Assembly (NCBI GenBank): GCA_938045295.1
Contig: CALINO010000001.1
Span: 42,028-106,027, forward strand
Direction: 5' to 3'
Length of the DNA: 64,000 nt
Origin: an uncultured Arenicella sp.
Lineage (GTDB): Bacteria > Pseudomonadota > Gammaproteobacteria > Arenicellales > Arenicellaceae
The notes under the pieces were generated by a model that was not told the DNA's origin, made no database searches, and saw only the letters and a list, made by a program, of their open reading frames with translations. Positions 34,996 through 45,261 of the stretch are shown one piece after another. The position numbers and the translations under genes are program-made. Within the stretch, counting starts at the first letter, position 1, and the number at the start of each line of letters is the position of its first letter.

Positions 34996-35466
34996 CTAGC
35001 CGCCTTTAAGCACTCGTTGTTGATCGCGCTTCCAATCACGCTCTTTAATGCTGGCACGTTTGTCGTGCTGTTTTTTACCCTTGGCCAGGCCTATTTTTAA
35101 CTTGGCGCGGCCTCTTACCCAATATAGGCTCAATGGTGCAAGCGTATAGCCCGCGCGCTCTACTTGGCCGATTAAACGGCTAATTTCATAGCGTTTGAGC
35201 AGTAACTTACGTTTTCTAACTGGGTCGGCTGTTTTGTGAGTAGACGTAGTCGCTAATGGCGTTAGATGTGCGCCGTATAAATACAGTTCGCCATTATCAA
35301 TGATTACGTAGCTTTCTTTGAGCTGTACACGGCCTGCACGCATACTTTTGACTTCCCAGCCCTCAAGTGCGATGCCGGCTTCAAATTCTTCTTCAATAAA
35401 ATAATCGAAGCGTGCCTTTTTATTAGAGGCAATCGTGTTTGGTGGTGTTTTTTTCTGCTTGGCCAT
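34996..35466 (-). CDS. smpB: SsrA-binding protein SmpB
   Basis: Binds tmRNA and brings it to stalled ribosomes for trans-translation. Length 156 aa and motifs are standard: [36 protein letters not shown] at the start and the C-terminal basic tail [21 protein letters not shown]. The tmRNA gene was not found in the window. Divergent from an SNF transporter; ratA and rnfH follow on the opposite strand, the known smpB-ratA-rnfH neighbourhood interrupted here by a transporter gene. Confidence 0.97.
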   Translation of the reverse strand: MAKQKKTPPNTIASNKKARFDYFIEEEFEAGIALEGWEVKSMRAGRVQLKESYVIIDNGELYLYGAHLTPLATTSTHKTADPVRKRKLLLKRYEISRLIGQVERAGYTLAPLSLYWVRGRAKLKIGLAKGKKQHDKRASIKERDWKRDQQRVLKGG

Positions 35467-35652
35467 GGGGTTGGTAAAATATCGTGCTAGGGTATACTCA
35501 ATATTGCTGGTTGGTTTAATACGAATGATACAGTTACTGAACCTAAAACGAAACCAACCCTTTTCTAAGATTGCTTTTTTACTGGCTTAATATAGTTTGG
35601 TTTAAGGCGACATGAACCTTGTAAATTAGACACACATTACTGAGCTTAAGCG

Positions 35653-37041
35653 TTGGCAAATACTGCGAAAACAATCAAAAGCAATAATCGCGGCTGGGGT
35701 TCGTACAGTGCGTTCTTATTTGCGGCCATTGGGTCATCCATTGGTTTGGGTAATTTATGGAAATTCCCTTATGAACTAGGTGTGCACGGTGGCACGTTTT
35801 TGGTTGTCTATATTGCCTGTGTGTTATTGGTTGGCCTGCCTCTTATTCTGTCTGAATTAATGATTGGCCGTATTGGCAAGGGTAACTCGGTGCGCAGTAT
35901 TGGCAATATTGTGTCCGAATACCGTTATTCTGGGCTGTGGCAGGTTATTGCTTGGTTGGGCATTGTCACTAGCTTTATTATTTTCTCGTATTACAGTGTG
36001 GTTGCCAGCTGGATCTTATTCTATGTCATGCAGTCGCTGGCCGGTGCCTTTGCCGATGCGCCGGCAGAAATCACGCGGCACTCTTTTGGCGCCTTATTAC
36101 GTAACACAGATCAAATGTTACTGTGGCACTCGGTCTTTGTGTTGTTGGTGGTGTCAGTGTTAGCGCAACCGGTTCGCAAAGGCTTGGAGCGTGCGGTGCG
36201 CTTGTTAATGCCATTGTTTGTAATTTTCGTGATTTGGCTTTATCTGGAAGTGTCGTCGGTTGGCAATATAGATGCCGCACGCAGTTTTATGTTTCATTTT
36301 GATTGGAATGACATTACCCCTGAGTTGTTAGTAAGCGCATTATGTCAGTCGCTTTTTTCGCTGAGCATTGGCGTCGGCATTCTGATTTTGTATGGTTCTT
36401 ATTTAAGTGAACACCGCCCGTTACTTATTGGTGCCGGAGCCATCGTTATTTTTGATACGCTGTGCGCGGTACTCATGGCGGTGTTTATTTTTTCGTTTGT
36501 GTTTAAATTTAATCTAGACCCAGGAGCCGGAGCTGGATTGATTTTTGAAACTTTGCCGTTGGCATTCTCGCAACTCTCCGCTGACTATTCTTGGGCTTCC
36601 AGCCTGTTTTTCTTGCTGTTGTTAATCACAGCCTTAGTCTCCGGTTTTGCATTATTAGAGCCGTCGATTGCCATGCTGGTTGAGCAGACTAAGTTACGCC
36701 GCCGTGTGTGCGCGTGGTTAGTGGGTGGGGTTGCGTGGTTATTGGGCTTGTTGTCGGTTTATTCTCTGCAAGGCAATTCCTTCAGTTTTTATTACTTCTC
36801 TAAAGAATATAAACACGGCTATTTTGATTTTTTTAATATACTCAGCACCCATCTGCTGTTGCCATTAACCGCATTATTGATTGCGTGTTTTTCTGCTTGG
36901 GTGGTGCCAAAAGTCATGGCGCAAGAAGCCATCAGCATTCGGCCAAAATTCACATTTAGGGTGTGGCGCTTTTGCAGTCGTTACATAGCTCCGTTTATAA
37001 TTAGCGCGGTTTTACTCATCGTGTTGGTCTATCCATCATAA
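35653..37041 (+). CDS. Sodium:neurotransmitter symporter (SNF) family transporter
   Basis: Protein of 462 aa, LeuT-type. N-terminal SYSAFLFAAIGSSIGLGNLWKFPYELG has the canonical GLGNxWxFP. About 11 hydrophobic segments. The start is TTG at 35653; no ATG is found earlier in frame. Only distant similarity to the SNF protein at 33406, so the two are not a recent duplication. Inserted between smpB and ratA. Confidence 0.92.
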   Translation: MANTAKTIKSNNRGWGSYSAFLFAAIGSSIGLGNLWKFPYELGVHGGTFLVVYIACVLLVGLPLILSELMIGRIGKGNSVRSIGNIVSEYRYSGLWQVIAWLGIVTSFIIFSYYSVVASWILFYVMQSLAGAFADAPAEITRHSFGALLRNTDQMLLWHSVFVLLVVSVLAQPVRKGLERAVRLLMPLFVIFVIWLYLEVSSVGNIDAARSFMFHFDWNDITPELLVSALCQSLFSLSIGVGILILYGSYLSEHRPLLIGAGAIVIFDTLCAVLMAVFIFSFVFKFNLDPGAGAGLIFETLPLAFSQLSADYSWASSLFFLLLLITALVSGFALLEPSIAMLVEQTKLRRRVCAWLVGGVAWLLGLLSVYSLQGNSFSFYYFSKEYKHGYFDFFNILSTHLLLPLTALLIACFSAWVVPKVMAQEAISIRPKFTFRVWRFCSRYIAPFIISAVLLIVLVYPS

Positions 37042-37072
37042 TTTCACTCCTGAATTAGGCTCTCTGATACAA

Positions 37073-37507
37073 ATGAAGGTTCAAAGATCGGCACTACTGC
37101 CGTACAGCGCAGCGCAAATGTTCGCCATTATTAACGACGTGAGGGCTTACCCTGAGTTTCTAAATGGTTGCGACAGTGCGCAAGTGCTGGAAGAGTCAGC
37201 GCACCACTTGATTGCGAAGTTAAAAATAACTTATGCCAAGTTAAGCGTTTCATTCACCACCAAAAATCAATTAAAACCCGCTGAGAGTATTGATATGCAG
37301 CTGGTGGAAGGGCCGTTTAAAAACTTGCACGGCCAATGGCACATTAAGTCACTCAGTGACGCCGCCTGCAAAGTTTCGTTAAGCATGGATTTTTCGTTTG
37401 ACAGTGCCATTACTCAACGCATGTTTGGTAAAATGTTTCAGTCTGTTGTGAGCGCACAAGTCGATGCATTTGAGAAACGCGCGAATGATATTTATCAGAA
37501 TGCTTAA
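37073..37507 (+). CDS. ratA: RatA family (ubiquinone-binding START-like) protein
   Basis: Protein of 144 aa with a START/COQ10-type fold: SALLPYSAAQMFAIINDVRAYPEFLNGC at the start, and MFGKMFQSVVSAQVDAFEKRA at the end. E. coli RatA was reported to block 70S ribosome assembly, but most members probably bind quinones, as COQ10 does. Conserved context next to rnfH and smpB supports the assignment. Confidence 0.92.
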   Translation: MKVQRSALLPYSAAQMFAIINDVRAYPEFLNGCDSAQVLEESAHHLIAKLKITYAKLSVSFTTKNQLKPAESIDMQLVEGPFKNLHGQWHIKSLSDAACKVSLSMDFSFDSAITQRMFGKMFQSVVSAQVDAFEKRANDIYQNA

Positions 37508-37516
37508 AAGAGGTTA

Positions 37517-37858
37517 GTGGTGCAACATACGATTTCAGTTTCAGTGGTTTTTGCCACACCTAAGAAGCAATGGTTACAGACGTTAACGGTGCCTCGCGGC
37601 ACCAGTGCTTTTGAGCTGGTTGAACAATCAGGCTTGTTGCAGGATGTTGGTATGCTTGAAAACAGCCAACCCGAATCATTATTATTAGGCATTCACTCAC
37701 AGAGAGTGGAGCACGACCATTTATTGGAAGAGGGCGACCGTGTCGAAATTTACCGCCCATTAACCGCTGACCCCAAGGAAGTAAGGCGGCAATTGGCTAA
37801 AATGGGTAAAACCATGGGTTCTAAAAATACAGGCAGCAAAAGTGCTGACCCCAAATAA
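37517..37858 (+). CDS. rnfH: RnfH family ubiquitin-like protein
   Basis: Protein of 113 aa: beta-grasp fold with HTISVSVVFATPKKQWLQTLTVPRGTSAFE and EEGDRVEIYRPLTADPKEVRRQLAK, the family signature. The C-terminal tail is Lys/Ser-rich. Start is GTG (37517 or the adjacent 37520) after AAGAGG. Translated right behind ratA (9-nt gap). Function in the family is unclear. Confidence 0.93.
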   Translation: MVQHTISVSVVFATPKKQWLQTLTVPRGTSAFELVEQSGLLQDVGMLENSQPESLLLGIHSQRVEHDHLLEEGDRVEIYRPLTADPKEVRRQLAKMGKTMGSKNTGSKSADPK

Positions 37859-38529
37859 GAGTCATTGAGTTCTATCTTCTTAAAAAGTATTAAAACGCGC
37901 TTTAAATTACAGGCTTACTAATATTAAGTTGTGGTTGCCGAACGTCCATTGCCATTCGCTGCTTATTGAGCGCAACCCCATTGTGCAAATTGCTTTAATC
38001 TAATTTTACTTGCCTGAAACAGCATCTCGGTTTATCTTAAAAGCGGGGATGTTATCTATCGTTACAATTTATCCACACTGTATTTACATAATCTACACTT
38101 GGCTTACGCCATAGTGTGTTGAGTCTTATGTTTTGTAATGTTTGGTCTTATAAAAGTCATAAGTAATATAACTGAAATAAATACACCTCAATTTGACGAT
38201 TGTTTGATAGTGTGTTTAAGTGTCTTTAAAATCAATAACTTAGGCTGTTTTTATTGGAATTTACAGACCACCCCAAATAGACAATATGTTTTTGAAATTT
38301 TCAACAATAATGATACAAATAGATTTAGCGGTGACTTACTTTTAAAAAATATTAAATACAGTGCACCGCATGGCATCAACGAGAATAGAAGAATTAGGTG
38401 TTTATCTTAGGCTTTAGGTACTGACAGAGTGGCCGAGTATAAGGCCGTAAAATTGTTCTCACAGAATGCTAAATACAAGAATGAACACAATAATAAAAGT
38501 TTAACAAAACCTTGAGAGGGGGAGTATAA
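37859..38529. other. 671-bp intergenic region, no gene recognised
   Basis: AT-rich. The 90-codon ORF at 38138-38410 has a family-free, low-complexity translation and no clear ribosome site; I do not call it. The receptor that follows has a GAGGGGGAG site. No clear promoter, terminator or structured RNA was recognised. Confidence 0.4.
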
Positions 38530-40995
38530 ATGAAATATTCATTCCGAAAACTGGCCATTGCGGCGGCTGTTTCTGCCGCAGCTATACCGATGACTGCGAC
38601 TGCTCAAAGTGATGCTGTCTTTGAGGAAATTGTGGTGACCGCGACTAAGCGTTCATCGACATTGCAAGATATTCCAATTGCTGTTTCTGTAACATCAGAA
38701 GAAACGATTAATCAAGCACAAATACTTGATTTAAGCGATTTGCAAAGTGTGGTTCCGACGCTAAGGATTGCTCAATTACAAAGTTCCATCAATACTAACT
38801 TTTCTATTCGTGGCTTTGGTAATGGGGCGAATAATGCCGGTATTGAGCCTTCTGTTGGTGTTTTCATTGACGGCGTTTATCGCTCTCGATCTGCTGGCGG
38901 AATATCGGATCTTCCTAACATTGAACGCGTTGAGGTATTAAGTGGCCCGCAAAGCACGCTGTTTGGCAAAAATGCCTCTGCCGGTGTTATCAGTGTGGTC
39001 ACTAAGAAACCATCAGGTGAGTCCTTAGGAAACATCTCTGCATCTTTAGGTAACTTTGGTCAAGCTGTTGTAAAAGGTTATTACGAAGGGGGTATTTCTG
39101 ATAACGCAGCGTTTAGCATTGCGGCCAGTCATAACGAACGTGACGGTTATGCTACGAACTTGGCCACTGGCGAAGACTTGAATAACCGCAATCGCCAGGC
39201 GGTTCGCGGACAGTTGTTATTGAACCCCAGTGACACTACCGAAATTCGATTTATTGCCGACTATGACACGATTGATGAACGCTGTTGTTTTGCGGGCAAT
39301 TTGGTGTCTGGTCCAGCCTCGTTTGCGATACGAGCGGCGGGTGGTCAACTTGTTGATAATGACCCTGAGGCCTTAGAGTTTTTCGGTAATGTTAACTCGA
39401 CTAATGAGCAAGATAATGCGGGCATTTCGATGCAAATCGATAAAGAGTTCGACAATTTTCAGTTGACGTCGATCACTTCTTTTCGCGATCTTGATACATT
39501 TTTTGTTATTGACACTGATTTTACTAGTGCTGATATAGCGTCTAATTCCACCGACAGTCAAATTGAAACGTTGACTCAGGAAATTCGTCTGACATCGACC
39601 AGTGGAGATCGATTTGATTGGATGGTCGGCGGTTACTTTTTTGATGAGTCTGTCGAGAGTGAGGATAATTTGACTTGGGGCAATGGCTTTAGACCCTATG
39701 TCGATGTGTTATCAGCCGCAGCCGGAGCCCCAGGGGCAATAGGCAGCATTGAATCAGCATTAGGCTTGCCTAGCGGTGCGTTTTATCGACCTGGAGATGG
39801 CACCACGGAAGAGTCGACTCTTGATAACCAAGCGGTCTCTATTTTTGGCCAGCTGGATTTTCATCTTACGGACTCGCTGACGGCGACAGTAGGCTTGAAC
39901 TACACCAAAGATGAAAAAGACGTGTCTATCAATCAAACGCGCAGTGATCCGTTTGGGTCGGTTGACTTAATTCAATTGGGTCGTGGTTTGATTGCACAGA
40001 CACTGATCGCTCAAGGTTTTCCGCCAGCGACAGCACTTGCGGTAGCCGCGGGTGTACCGGCCGATCAAACGCCGCTTGCGGGGCTAAGAACACTGCAATT
40101 TCAAACACCTTTGCCGAGCTTCCCTAATGCCGTAGAAGACGGACAAAGTGATGATGACGAATTAAGTTATAACCTTCGCTTATCTTATGATATTAACGAC
40201 AACGTGAGCATTTATGGCGGTGCGTCAACCGGTTTTAAAGCAACGTCTTGGAATCTGAGCCGAGACTCTAGACCTTCAACGTCTGATGTTGGTGCCCTTA
40301 CTAATGCCGGCCTAAGAACACCAAACCTGATTCCGGGAACACGCTTTGCTGGCCCAGAAGAAGCAACGGTGTACGAAATAGGCTTGAAAGCTAAGCTTGA
40401 TAATGTTGCTTTTAATGTTGCTTTATTTGATCAATCTATTGAAGGTTTTCAATCTAATGTGTTCGTAGGTACTGGTTTTAATTTAGTGAATGCCGGTGAG
40501 CAATCAACCAAAGGCATAGAGTTTGATATCACGTATTACCCGATTGACTCCTTGCAACTGAAGTTTGCTGGAACACTGCTTGACCCGATTTATGACTCAT
40601 TTGAAAATGCAGATCGAGACCCATTAACGGGTGCCGTTGTGGACTTAAGCGGTGAAGTAGCAGGGGGCGTGACTGAAACTAACCTTTCACTGTCGGCGGC
40701 TTATCGTTTCAATATTGGATCGAGTGATGCGTTTTTGCGGGCGGATTACTTCTATGAAGATGAGACCCCCATTGGCGACTTAGAAATTGCTCAGTTTACT
40801 CGAGATAGCCAAAACCTTAATATATCGGCAGGCTTAAACACTGAAAGTGGCTGGGGTTTCTCGATTTGGGGGCGCAATGTAACCGATCACGCTTCGTTGA
40901 TTTCAGCATTTGCCTCGGTAGCACAATCCGGAAGTTTTTCAGGTTATCGTACTCAACCTCGAACCTACGGTGTCACCATACGTAAAGATTTCTAG
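38530..40995 (+). CDS. TonB-dependent outer-membrane receptor
   Basis: Receptor of 821 aa. Signal peptide (AAAIPMTATA-Q), plug domain with FEEIVVTATKRSSTLQDIPIAVSVTS, GSGPQSTLFGKN-like SGPQSTLFGKNASAGVISVVTKKP, then a beta-barrel ending KDF. It is of the same general class as the receptor at 20860 but clearly a different protein. No enzyme genes are linked, so the ligand cannot be guessed. Preceded by a strong GAGGGGGAG site and followed by a strong terminator: a single-gene transcript. Confidence 0.92.
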   Translation: MKYSFRKLAIAAAVSAAAIPMTATAQSDAVFEEIVVTATKRSSTLQDIPIAVSVTSEETINQAQILDLSDLQSVVPTLRIAQLQSSINTNFSIRGFGNGANNAGIEPSVGVFIDGVYRSRSAGGISDLPNIERVEVLSGPQSTLFGKNASAGVISVVTKKPSGESLGNISASLGNFGQAVVKGYYEGGISDNAAFSIAASHNERDGYATNLATGEDLNNRNRQAVRGQLLLNPSDTTEIRFIADYDTIDERCCFAGNLVSGPASFAIRAAGGQLVDNDPEALEFFGNVNSTNEQDNAGISMQIDKEFDNFQLTSITSFRDLDTFFVIDTDFTSADIASNSTDSQIETLTQEIRLTSTSGDRFDWMVGGYFFDESVESEDNLTWGNGFRPYVDVLSAAAGAPGAIGSIESALGLPSGAFYRPGDGTTEESTLDNQAVSIFGQLDFHLTDSLTATVGLNYTKDEKDVSINQTRSDPFGSVDLIQLGRGLIAQTLIAQGFPPATALAVAAGVPADQTPLAGLRTLQFQTPLPSFPNAVEDGQSDDDELSYNLRLSYDINDNVSIYGGASTGFKATSWNLSRDSRPSTSDVGALTNAGLRTPNLIPGTRFAGPEEATVYEIGLKAKLDNVAFNVALFDQSIEGFQSNVFVGTGFNLVNAGEQSTKGIEFDITYYPIDSLQLKFAGTLLDPIYDSFENADRDPLTGAVVDLSGEVAGGVTETNLSLSAAYRFNIGSSDAFLRADYFYEDETPIGDLEIAQFTRDSQNLNISAGLNTESGWGFSIWGRNVTDHASLISAFASVAQSGSFSGYRTQPRTYGVTIRKDF

Positions 40996-41028
40996 TCTTT
41001 GTCAATTTAAAGAATGGTGTTTAAATGG

Positions 41029-41063
41029 AACCGGTGCTGAGTAAAATCAGCGCCGGTTTTTTT
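41029..41063 (+). terminator. Intrinsic terminator after TonB receptor
   Basis: ACCGGTGCTGA pairs with TCAGCGCCGGT (one G-T pair) around a GTAAAA loop and is followed by seven T. It lies 34 nt after the stop. Confidence 0.9.
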
Positions 41064-41149
41064 ACGTGCATGAGATGGGAAGAGAGGCTGACCATCGCGT
41101 GAATAGATAGCTGCAAGAAAGGATACGTAAAAAGTAGAATTGCGTGCGA

Positions 41150-42523
41150 TTAAAACGCAATACTAAGTTTACCTAAGGTCTTTTTTAGTAGGCCAAAAGC
41201 GATAACAAATGCCAATAAGTTACCCAAACTAATGCCATAAAAGATTCCCTCTATACCTAGCCAGCGTGAGCCTATAAAAGCCAGTGGTATGTAAATTAAA
41301 AATAGTCTGGCCAGATTAATATAAAGCGCAATACGTGGCTTACCTAATACATTCATGGATACATTAATTAATATGATCATGGCACTTAAGCCATAGCTCG
41401 CAGGTACAACCCATAAAAACAGGACGATGATGTCTTGTACCTGAGTTTCTTGTGAAAATAGTTCGGCTATTGGGTTGGAAAATACGATCAGAGCGACATA
41501 AACAAATAACTGCAGTAAAAAAATAAATTTAAACGATGTTTTGATAGCGGCCGTGACTCTACTCTTCTCTCCCGCACCTAAATTTTGCCCAATAAACATA
41601 GGTAATGTGGAAGACAGCGCATAGGCAAACATTAAACTCACGGCCTCGATACGCCCACCAACACCGAATGCCGCTACAGCTTCAGCACCATATTTAGCCA
41701 CAAAAAAGGTCATGATTGCGGCTGTAATAGGCACAATGACATTCGCCAGCATGGCTGGAATCGCAATATGAATGAGTTGTAAGAAGTTGTCTTTAAACTG
41801 CGTATAACTTGGCAGTGCGGGTATGAGTAGCTTTTCCTTTACGCCCAATTGATAAAAGGCAATAAAACATGAGGTTACTACTGCAATTACCGTGGCAAGA
41901 GCCGCGCCTTGAATGCCGAGCTCGGGGAATGGGCCAATGCCGAAAATGAGTAGCGGGTCTAAAATCAGATTCACTAACGTCATTACCATGGCAATCATGG
42001 CCGACGTTTTCGTGTCACCAATAGCTCTGAAAGTACTGCTGCACACCTGTGTTAGCATCAAAAACACGCAGCCAATTAGCCATGTTTCCATATAAGCCAT
42101 AATGGCTGGCATGGTCGCTGCTTGAGCACCCACTAAGGTGAATATTGGCTCCAGTAAAATAGCAAGAAAACCGCATAGAATAATGGAGACAACAACGGTT
42201 AAGTAAAACCCGTCGGTAATTAGCCTTGCGGCTAAATTCATGCGATTAGCGCCGATCAATTTAGACGTTAACGATGAAATGGCCATGCCTAAGCCTAATG
42301 AGACGCTGGTCACGGTAAAAGAAATGGGCACAATAAAGCCCATTGCCGCCAACTCTTGAGTGCCAAGAAACGAAATAAAGTAACTGTCAACCAAACCTAA
42401 GCCCATGATAGCCACTAAGGCATATAACATAGGCATGGTGAGCTTGAACAGCGTGGGCGCGATTGGCTGCGTGATGATGGCTTGACGGCGGCCAGCGGCT
42501 GAATTCGTGGATGATTTATTCAA
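41150..42523 (-). CDS. MATE family efflux transporter
   Basis: Cation-coupled multidrug or metabolite exporter of 457 aa with 12 hydrophobic helices. N-terminal PIAPTLFKLTMPMLYALVAIMGLGLVDSYFISFLGTQELAAMGF is the MATE pattern (NorM/DinF-like). The start is TTG at 42523 with AAAAGG upstream; the first ATG would remove 29 residues and part of the first helix. Convergent with the TonB receptor. Confidence 0.92.
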   Translation of the reverse strand: MNKSSTNSAAGRRQAIITQPIAPTLFKLTMPMLYALVAIMGLGLVDSYFISFLGTQELAAMGFIVPISFTVTSVSLGLGMAISSLTSKLIGANRMNLAARLITDGFYLTVVVSIILCGFLAILLEPIFTLVGAQAATMPAIMAYMETWLIGCVFLMLTQVCSSTFRAIGDTKTSAMIAMVMTLVNLILDPLLIFGIGPFPELGIQGAALATVIAVVTSCFIAFYQLGVKEKLLIPALPSYTQFKDNFLQLIHIAIPAMLANVIVPITAAIMTFFVAKYGAEAVAAFGVGGRIEAVSLMFAYALSSTLPMFIGQNLGAGEKSRVTAAIKTSFKFIFLLQLFVYVALIVFSNPIAELFSQETQVQDIIVLFLWVVPASYGLSAMIILINVSMNVLGKPRIALYINLARLFLIYIPLAFIGSRWLGIEGIFYGISLGNLLAFVIAFGLLKKTLGKLSIAF

Positions 42524-42727
42524 GAAGGGTGCCTTTTTAGGCTGGTGGTTTTTTAAAACATAAATCTGATGGTTTCAGTGTCGGCGTTTTTCGCGCGAAA
42601 GCAAGAGGTTTATTTGAAAAGTGGTGTTTAAAAAGAGTGTTAAATACGGTTGATGTAAAACTTAGGCTTATTTCGTGGTTATTGTTTACTATTAAACGTT
42701 TCAATTCGTAATATGAACGTTGAAGGT

Positions 42728-43150
42728 TTATACCGCTGTTTCTAATATTGCACGCACGTTTTGCATGGGTATTCCTGCTGATAAGCCGGCGTCTACGGCT
42801 TCATCCACCGTGACGTTGTTATCAGCGATGGCTCCCAAAGCCCATATAATGGATGAACGCATTCCGCTACGACAGTGTGCTAAAACGGCACCTTGGCTGT
42901 GATTAATGACCGCCTTAAAATTATCGACCAAATCCTCGGGCATGGGCTGGCCATTGGCCATTGGCAGATAGTGGTAGTTAATGCCATGTTCTTTAGCTAT
43001 TTCGGCGGCCACATGTGAGGGCAATTGACCCGATTCTTCGCCGTCAGGCCGATTATTGATGATGTCGGTGACTCCCGACTGCTTTATGGCCTGAAAATCG
43101 GTCGTTTGAATTTGGCCAGCGACGAAAAGATTGTTATGCAGTTTTTTCAT
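42728..43150 (-). CDS. DUF442/TIGR01244 phosphatase-like protein
   Basis: Protein of 140 aa with a dual-specificity-phosphatase-like fold. The signature HCRSGMRS (Cx5R) is the predicted catalytic loop, following the NNRPDGEE segment. Members (beta-lactamase-hydrolase-like / Blh domain) are of unknown substrate. Its start lies 17 nt inside the end of the tgpA-like gene, so it is translated from the same mRNA. Confidence 0.9.
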   Translation of the reverse strand: MKKLHNNLFVAGQIQTTDFQAIKQSGVTDIINNRPDGEESGQLPSHVAAEIAKEHGINYHYLPMANGQPMPEDLVDNFKAVINHSQGAVLAHCRSGMRSSIIWALGAIADNNVTVDEAVDAGLSAGIPMQNVRAILETAV

Positions 43151-45251
43151 ACAAAGTATCTGATTTTTTAGACGGGTGTGTTTTGCGCAAACGAAGAGAG
43201 CGAATGGTGCTTTTTAATTGCTGTAATTTAGCCTCAGCGTCTAGGCTTTTTTGACCATAACATAATTCTTGGTACAGATTGGTTATTTGCTTGATTTCCG
43301 CCTCTTTAGCTGGGTAAGCCTGGATGAGCCTTCTGGCAAATTCGTTCGGTGTTTCAGACTTGTTTCTGATAACGCCGGTTTTTTTAGTCTTTGTGGTAAA
43401 CGCTAAATAGGTTTTTTGTAAATTGCTGCGTTTTATAGGTTTGGGGACCAGTTGCCAGAAATACAATAATAAAATGGCAATAACCCCAATGCTCAAAATA
43501 ACCACAATTGAATACAGGCCGTTTTTAGCACTGAACCCTAATTTACCTAACAATTCTTGCTGAGTATCCGAGTCGTAGTCAATGACCCACTTTTTCCATT
43601 GATATTTAGCATTAGACCAAGTCTCTAGTACGTTTCTCCAAATGCGTGCAGTGCCGGTTGGGTTTAAAAAATTACTTAATGCTCGCCCGGATGCGTTGTC
43701 ACCCAAAAGGTCGTTTTCCCATAATTCTCTAAGAGCCCCCATGCCATACTCAATGCGTTCAGGGCTAATTGCCGCGGTTGGGTCATAGCGAACCCAATTT
43801 CCGTCTATATACGCTTCACTCCACGCATGAGCGTCAGAGTAACGCACTTCCAAAAAACCGCCTTTTTGATTGATGGCACCGCCTTGATAACCCGTCACTA
43901 CTCGCGCCGGCACACCGGCCCAGCGCAGCAGGGTGGTGAAGGCACTGGCGTAGTGCTCGCAATAGCCTGTGCGCGTATTAAAAAGAAAATCATCCAAAGG
44001 AGCAATGTCTTCTAACACGGGCGGAGTCAGTGAATAGTTATAAGGGTTATTGGCGAAATGTGAGTAAACAGCGTTAGCAATTTGGCGTGGCGTGTTGGCA
44101 GATTGCCGTATCGATGAAATAAGTGCTTGTGTGCGAGCCGTCGGCTGACTTTTAGTGACCAACAAAGAGTCTGTATTAAGAGCTTGCGGCGTAAACCAAG
44201 GTTTAAGGCTTGAGGTGCCTTTATAGCGAAAAGCGCGACCTTTGGGGCGTTTTATAAAAACGGAATAATCGTAATTGAGTAAGCCTAACTCATTAGTTTT
44301 TACGTAATCCAAATAAGGCACGAAAATGTCGGTACTATATTCATGAGTGATTTCATATTCGGTTTGGCCAACGGGCGCCAATTTAGATTGATTACGTATT
44401 TCTCGACTGGCCGATAAATTTTGCCATTTGCTTACTTCTTTTTGTGATACAAGCCAAGTAAAGTCAACTTCTTCGGTCATTACTTTTGCGCGCCAGTAAA
44501 GCCGTGAGTTTGAAGGAATAGCGCCAGAGAATTTAGCGGTGAAAGCCAGTTCATTGTTAAATGCGCTGTTGGCCATTTCACCAGCCACTAGGGCGTTATC
44601 TAAAGCGTTGGTGTTCTTATCCAGAGAAGGGATGAAACCAAAGCCTCCCTGCAATCTAGGGAAAAAGAAAAATAAAAACACAGCCAATGGCAGTGCTTTT
44701 AAAATGAGGCCTGACGCTGATTTTACGGCGCTCCAGAGGCTTATTTTTGCTGGATTGGTAATCTTAAACAACAAAGCCGTTATGGTTATTGTGTAAGCAA
44801 TGACTAAGGCAATGTTGGCCAATGATGAATTAAATAGAAAGCTTGATGCGGTCAAAAAATACAAGATAACGCAAACAACAAAATAGTCACGCACCGTTTT
44901 CGATTCTAAAAACTTAAGTGACACTAATAACACGAGAAAGCTGATTCCCGCGGTTTGGCCATTCCACCCCCCATAGGAAATGATGATAAGCCCTAAGCTG
45001 ATGATTGCCAGTATCATCATTAGCCACTGCGGGGGTGAGTCTTTTTTACCCCAAATTATGAGACATTTAAGTGCGAAAACAACGCACGATAAAACCGCAA
45101 TGCTCAGGCTGGCGATGCTGAAATGCATTATTAATGCCAGTGCTATTACGGCCGCCATTTGGATTAATGTGGCGCGGTTAGGAGCGTGAGCTGGCGGCGC
45201 TGTGGGCAAAGAGGGTAGGCCAGCGATTAATGTTTGAAATAATTGTTTCAT
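43134..45251 (-). CDS. tgpA: TgpA-type transglutaminase-like membrane protein (DUF3488)
   Basis: Protein of about 705 aa from ATG 45251; the track start (45341) lies inside the previous gene. N-terminal part has six or so hydrophobic helices (DUF3488 region, SYGGWNGQTAGISFLVLLVSLKFLESKTVRD). The periplasmic transglutaminase-like domain holds the catalytic triad TGYCEHYASAFTTLLRWAG, DAHAWSE and YDPTAA. One further helix and a short DUF4129-like tail follow. In Pseudomonas the TgpA homologue is essential. Third gene of moxR-DUF58-tgpA. Confidence 0.94.
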   Translation of the reverse strand: MKQLFQTLIAGLPSLPTAPPAHAPNRATLIQMAAVIALALIMHFSIASLSIAVLSCVVFALKCLIIWGKKDSPPQWLMMILAIISLGLIIISYGGWNGQTAGISFLVLLVSLKFLESKTVRDYFVVCVILYFLTASSFLFNSSLANIALVIAYTITITALLFKITNPAKISLWSAVKSASGLILKALPLAVFLFFFFPRLQGGFGFIPSLDKNTNALDNALVAGEMANSAFNNELAFTAKFSGAIPSNSRLYWRAKVMTEEVDFTWLVSQKEVSKWQNLSASREIRNQSKLAPVGQTEYEITHEYSTDIFVPYLDYVKTNELGLLNYDYSVFIKRPKGRAFRYKGTSSLKPWFTPQALNTDSLLVTKSQPTARTQALISSIRQSANTPRQIANAVYSHFANNPYNYSLTPPVLEDIAPLDDFLFNTRTGYCEHYASAFTTLLRWAGVPARVVTGYQGGAINQKGGFLEVRYSDAHAWSEAYIDGNWVRYDPTAAISPERIEYGMGALRELWENDLLGDNASGRALSNFLNPTGTARIWRNVLETWSNAKYQWKKWVIDYDSDTQQELLGKLGFSAKNGLYSIVVILSIGVIAILLLYFWQLVPKPIKRSNLQKTYLAFTTKTKKTGVIRNKSETPNEFARRLIQAYPAKEAEIKQITNLYQELCYGQKSLDAEAKLQQLKSTIRSLRLRKTHPSKKSDTLYEKTA

Positions 45252-45261
45252 CACTCTGAAT

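Noticed and set aside
34837-35652. tmRNA (ssrA) near smpB
   Set aside because: No GGGGCTGATTCTGGATTCGAC-like start or tRNA-like end was found near smpB.
38138-38410. 90-aa ORF before the second TonB receptor
   Set aside because: No ribosome site, no family, composition like the surrounding AT-rich intergenic DNA.
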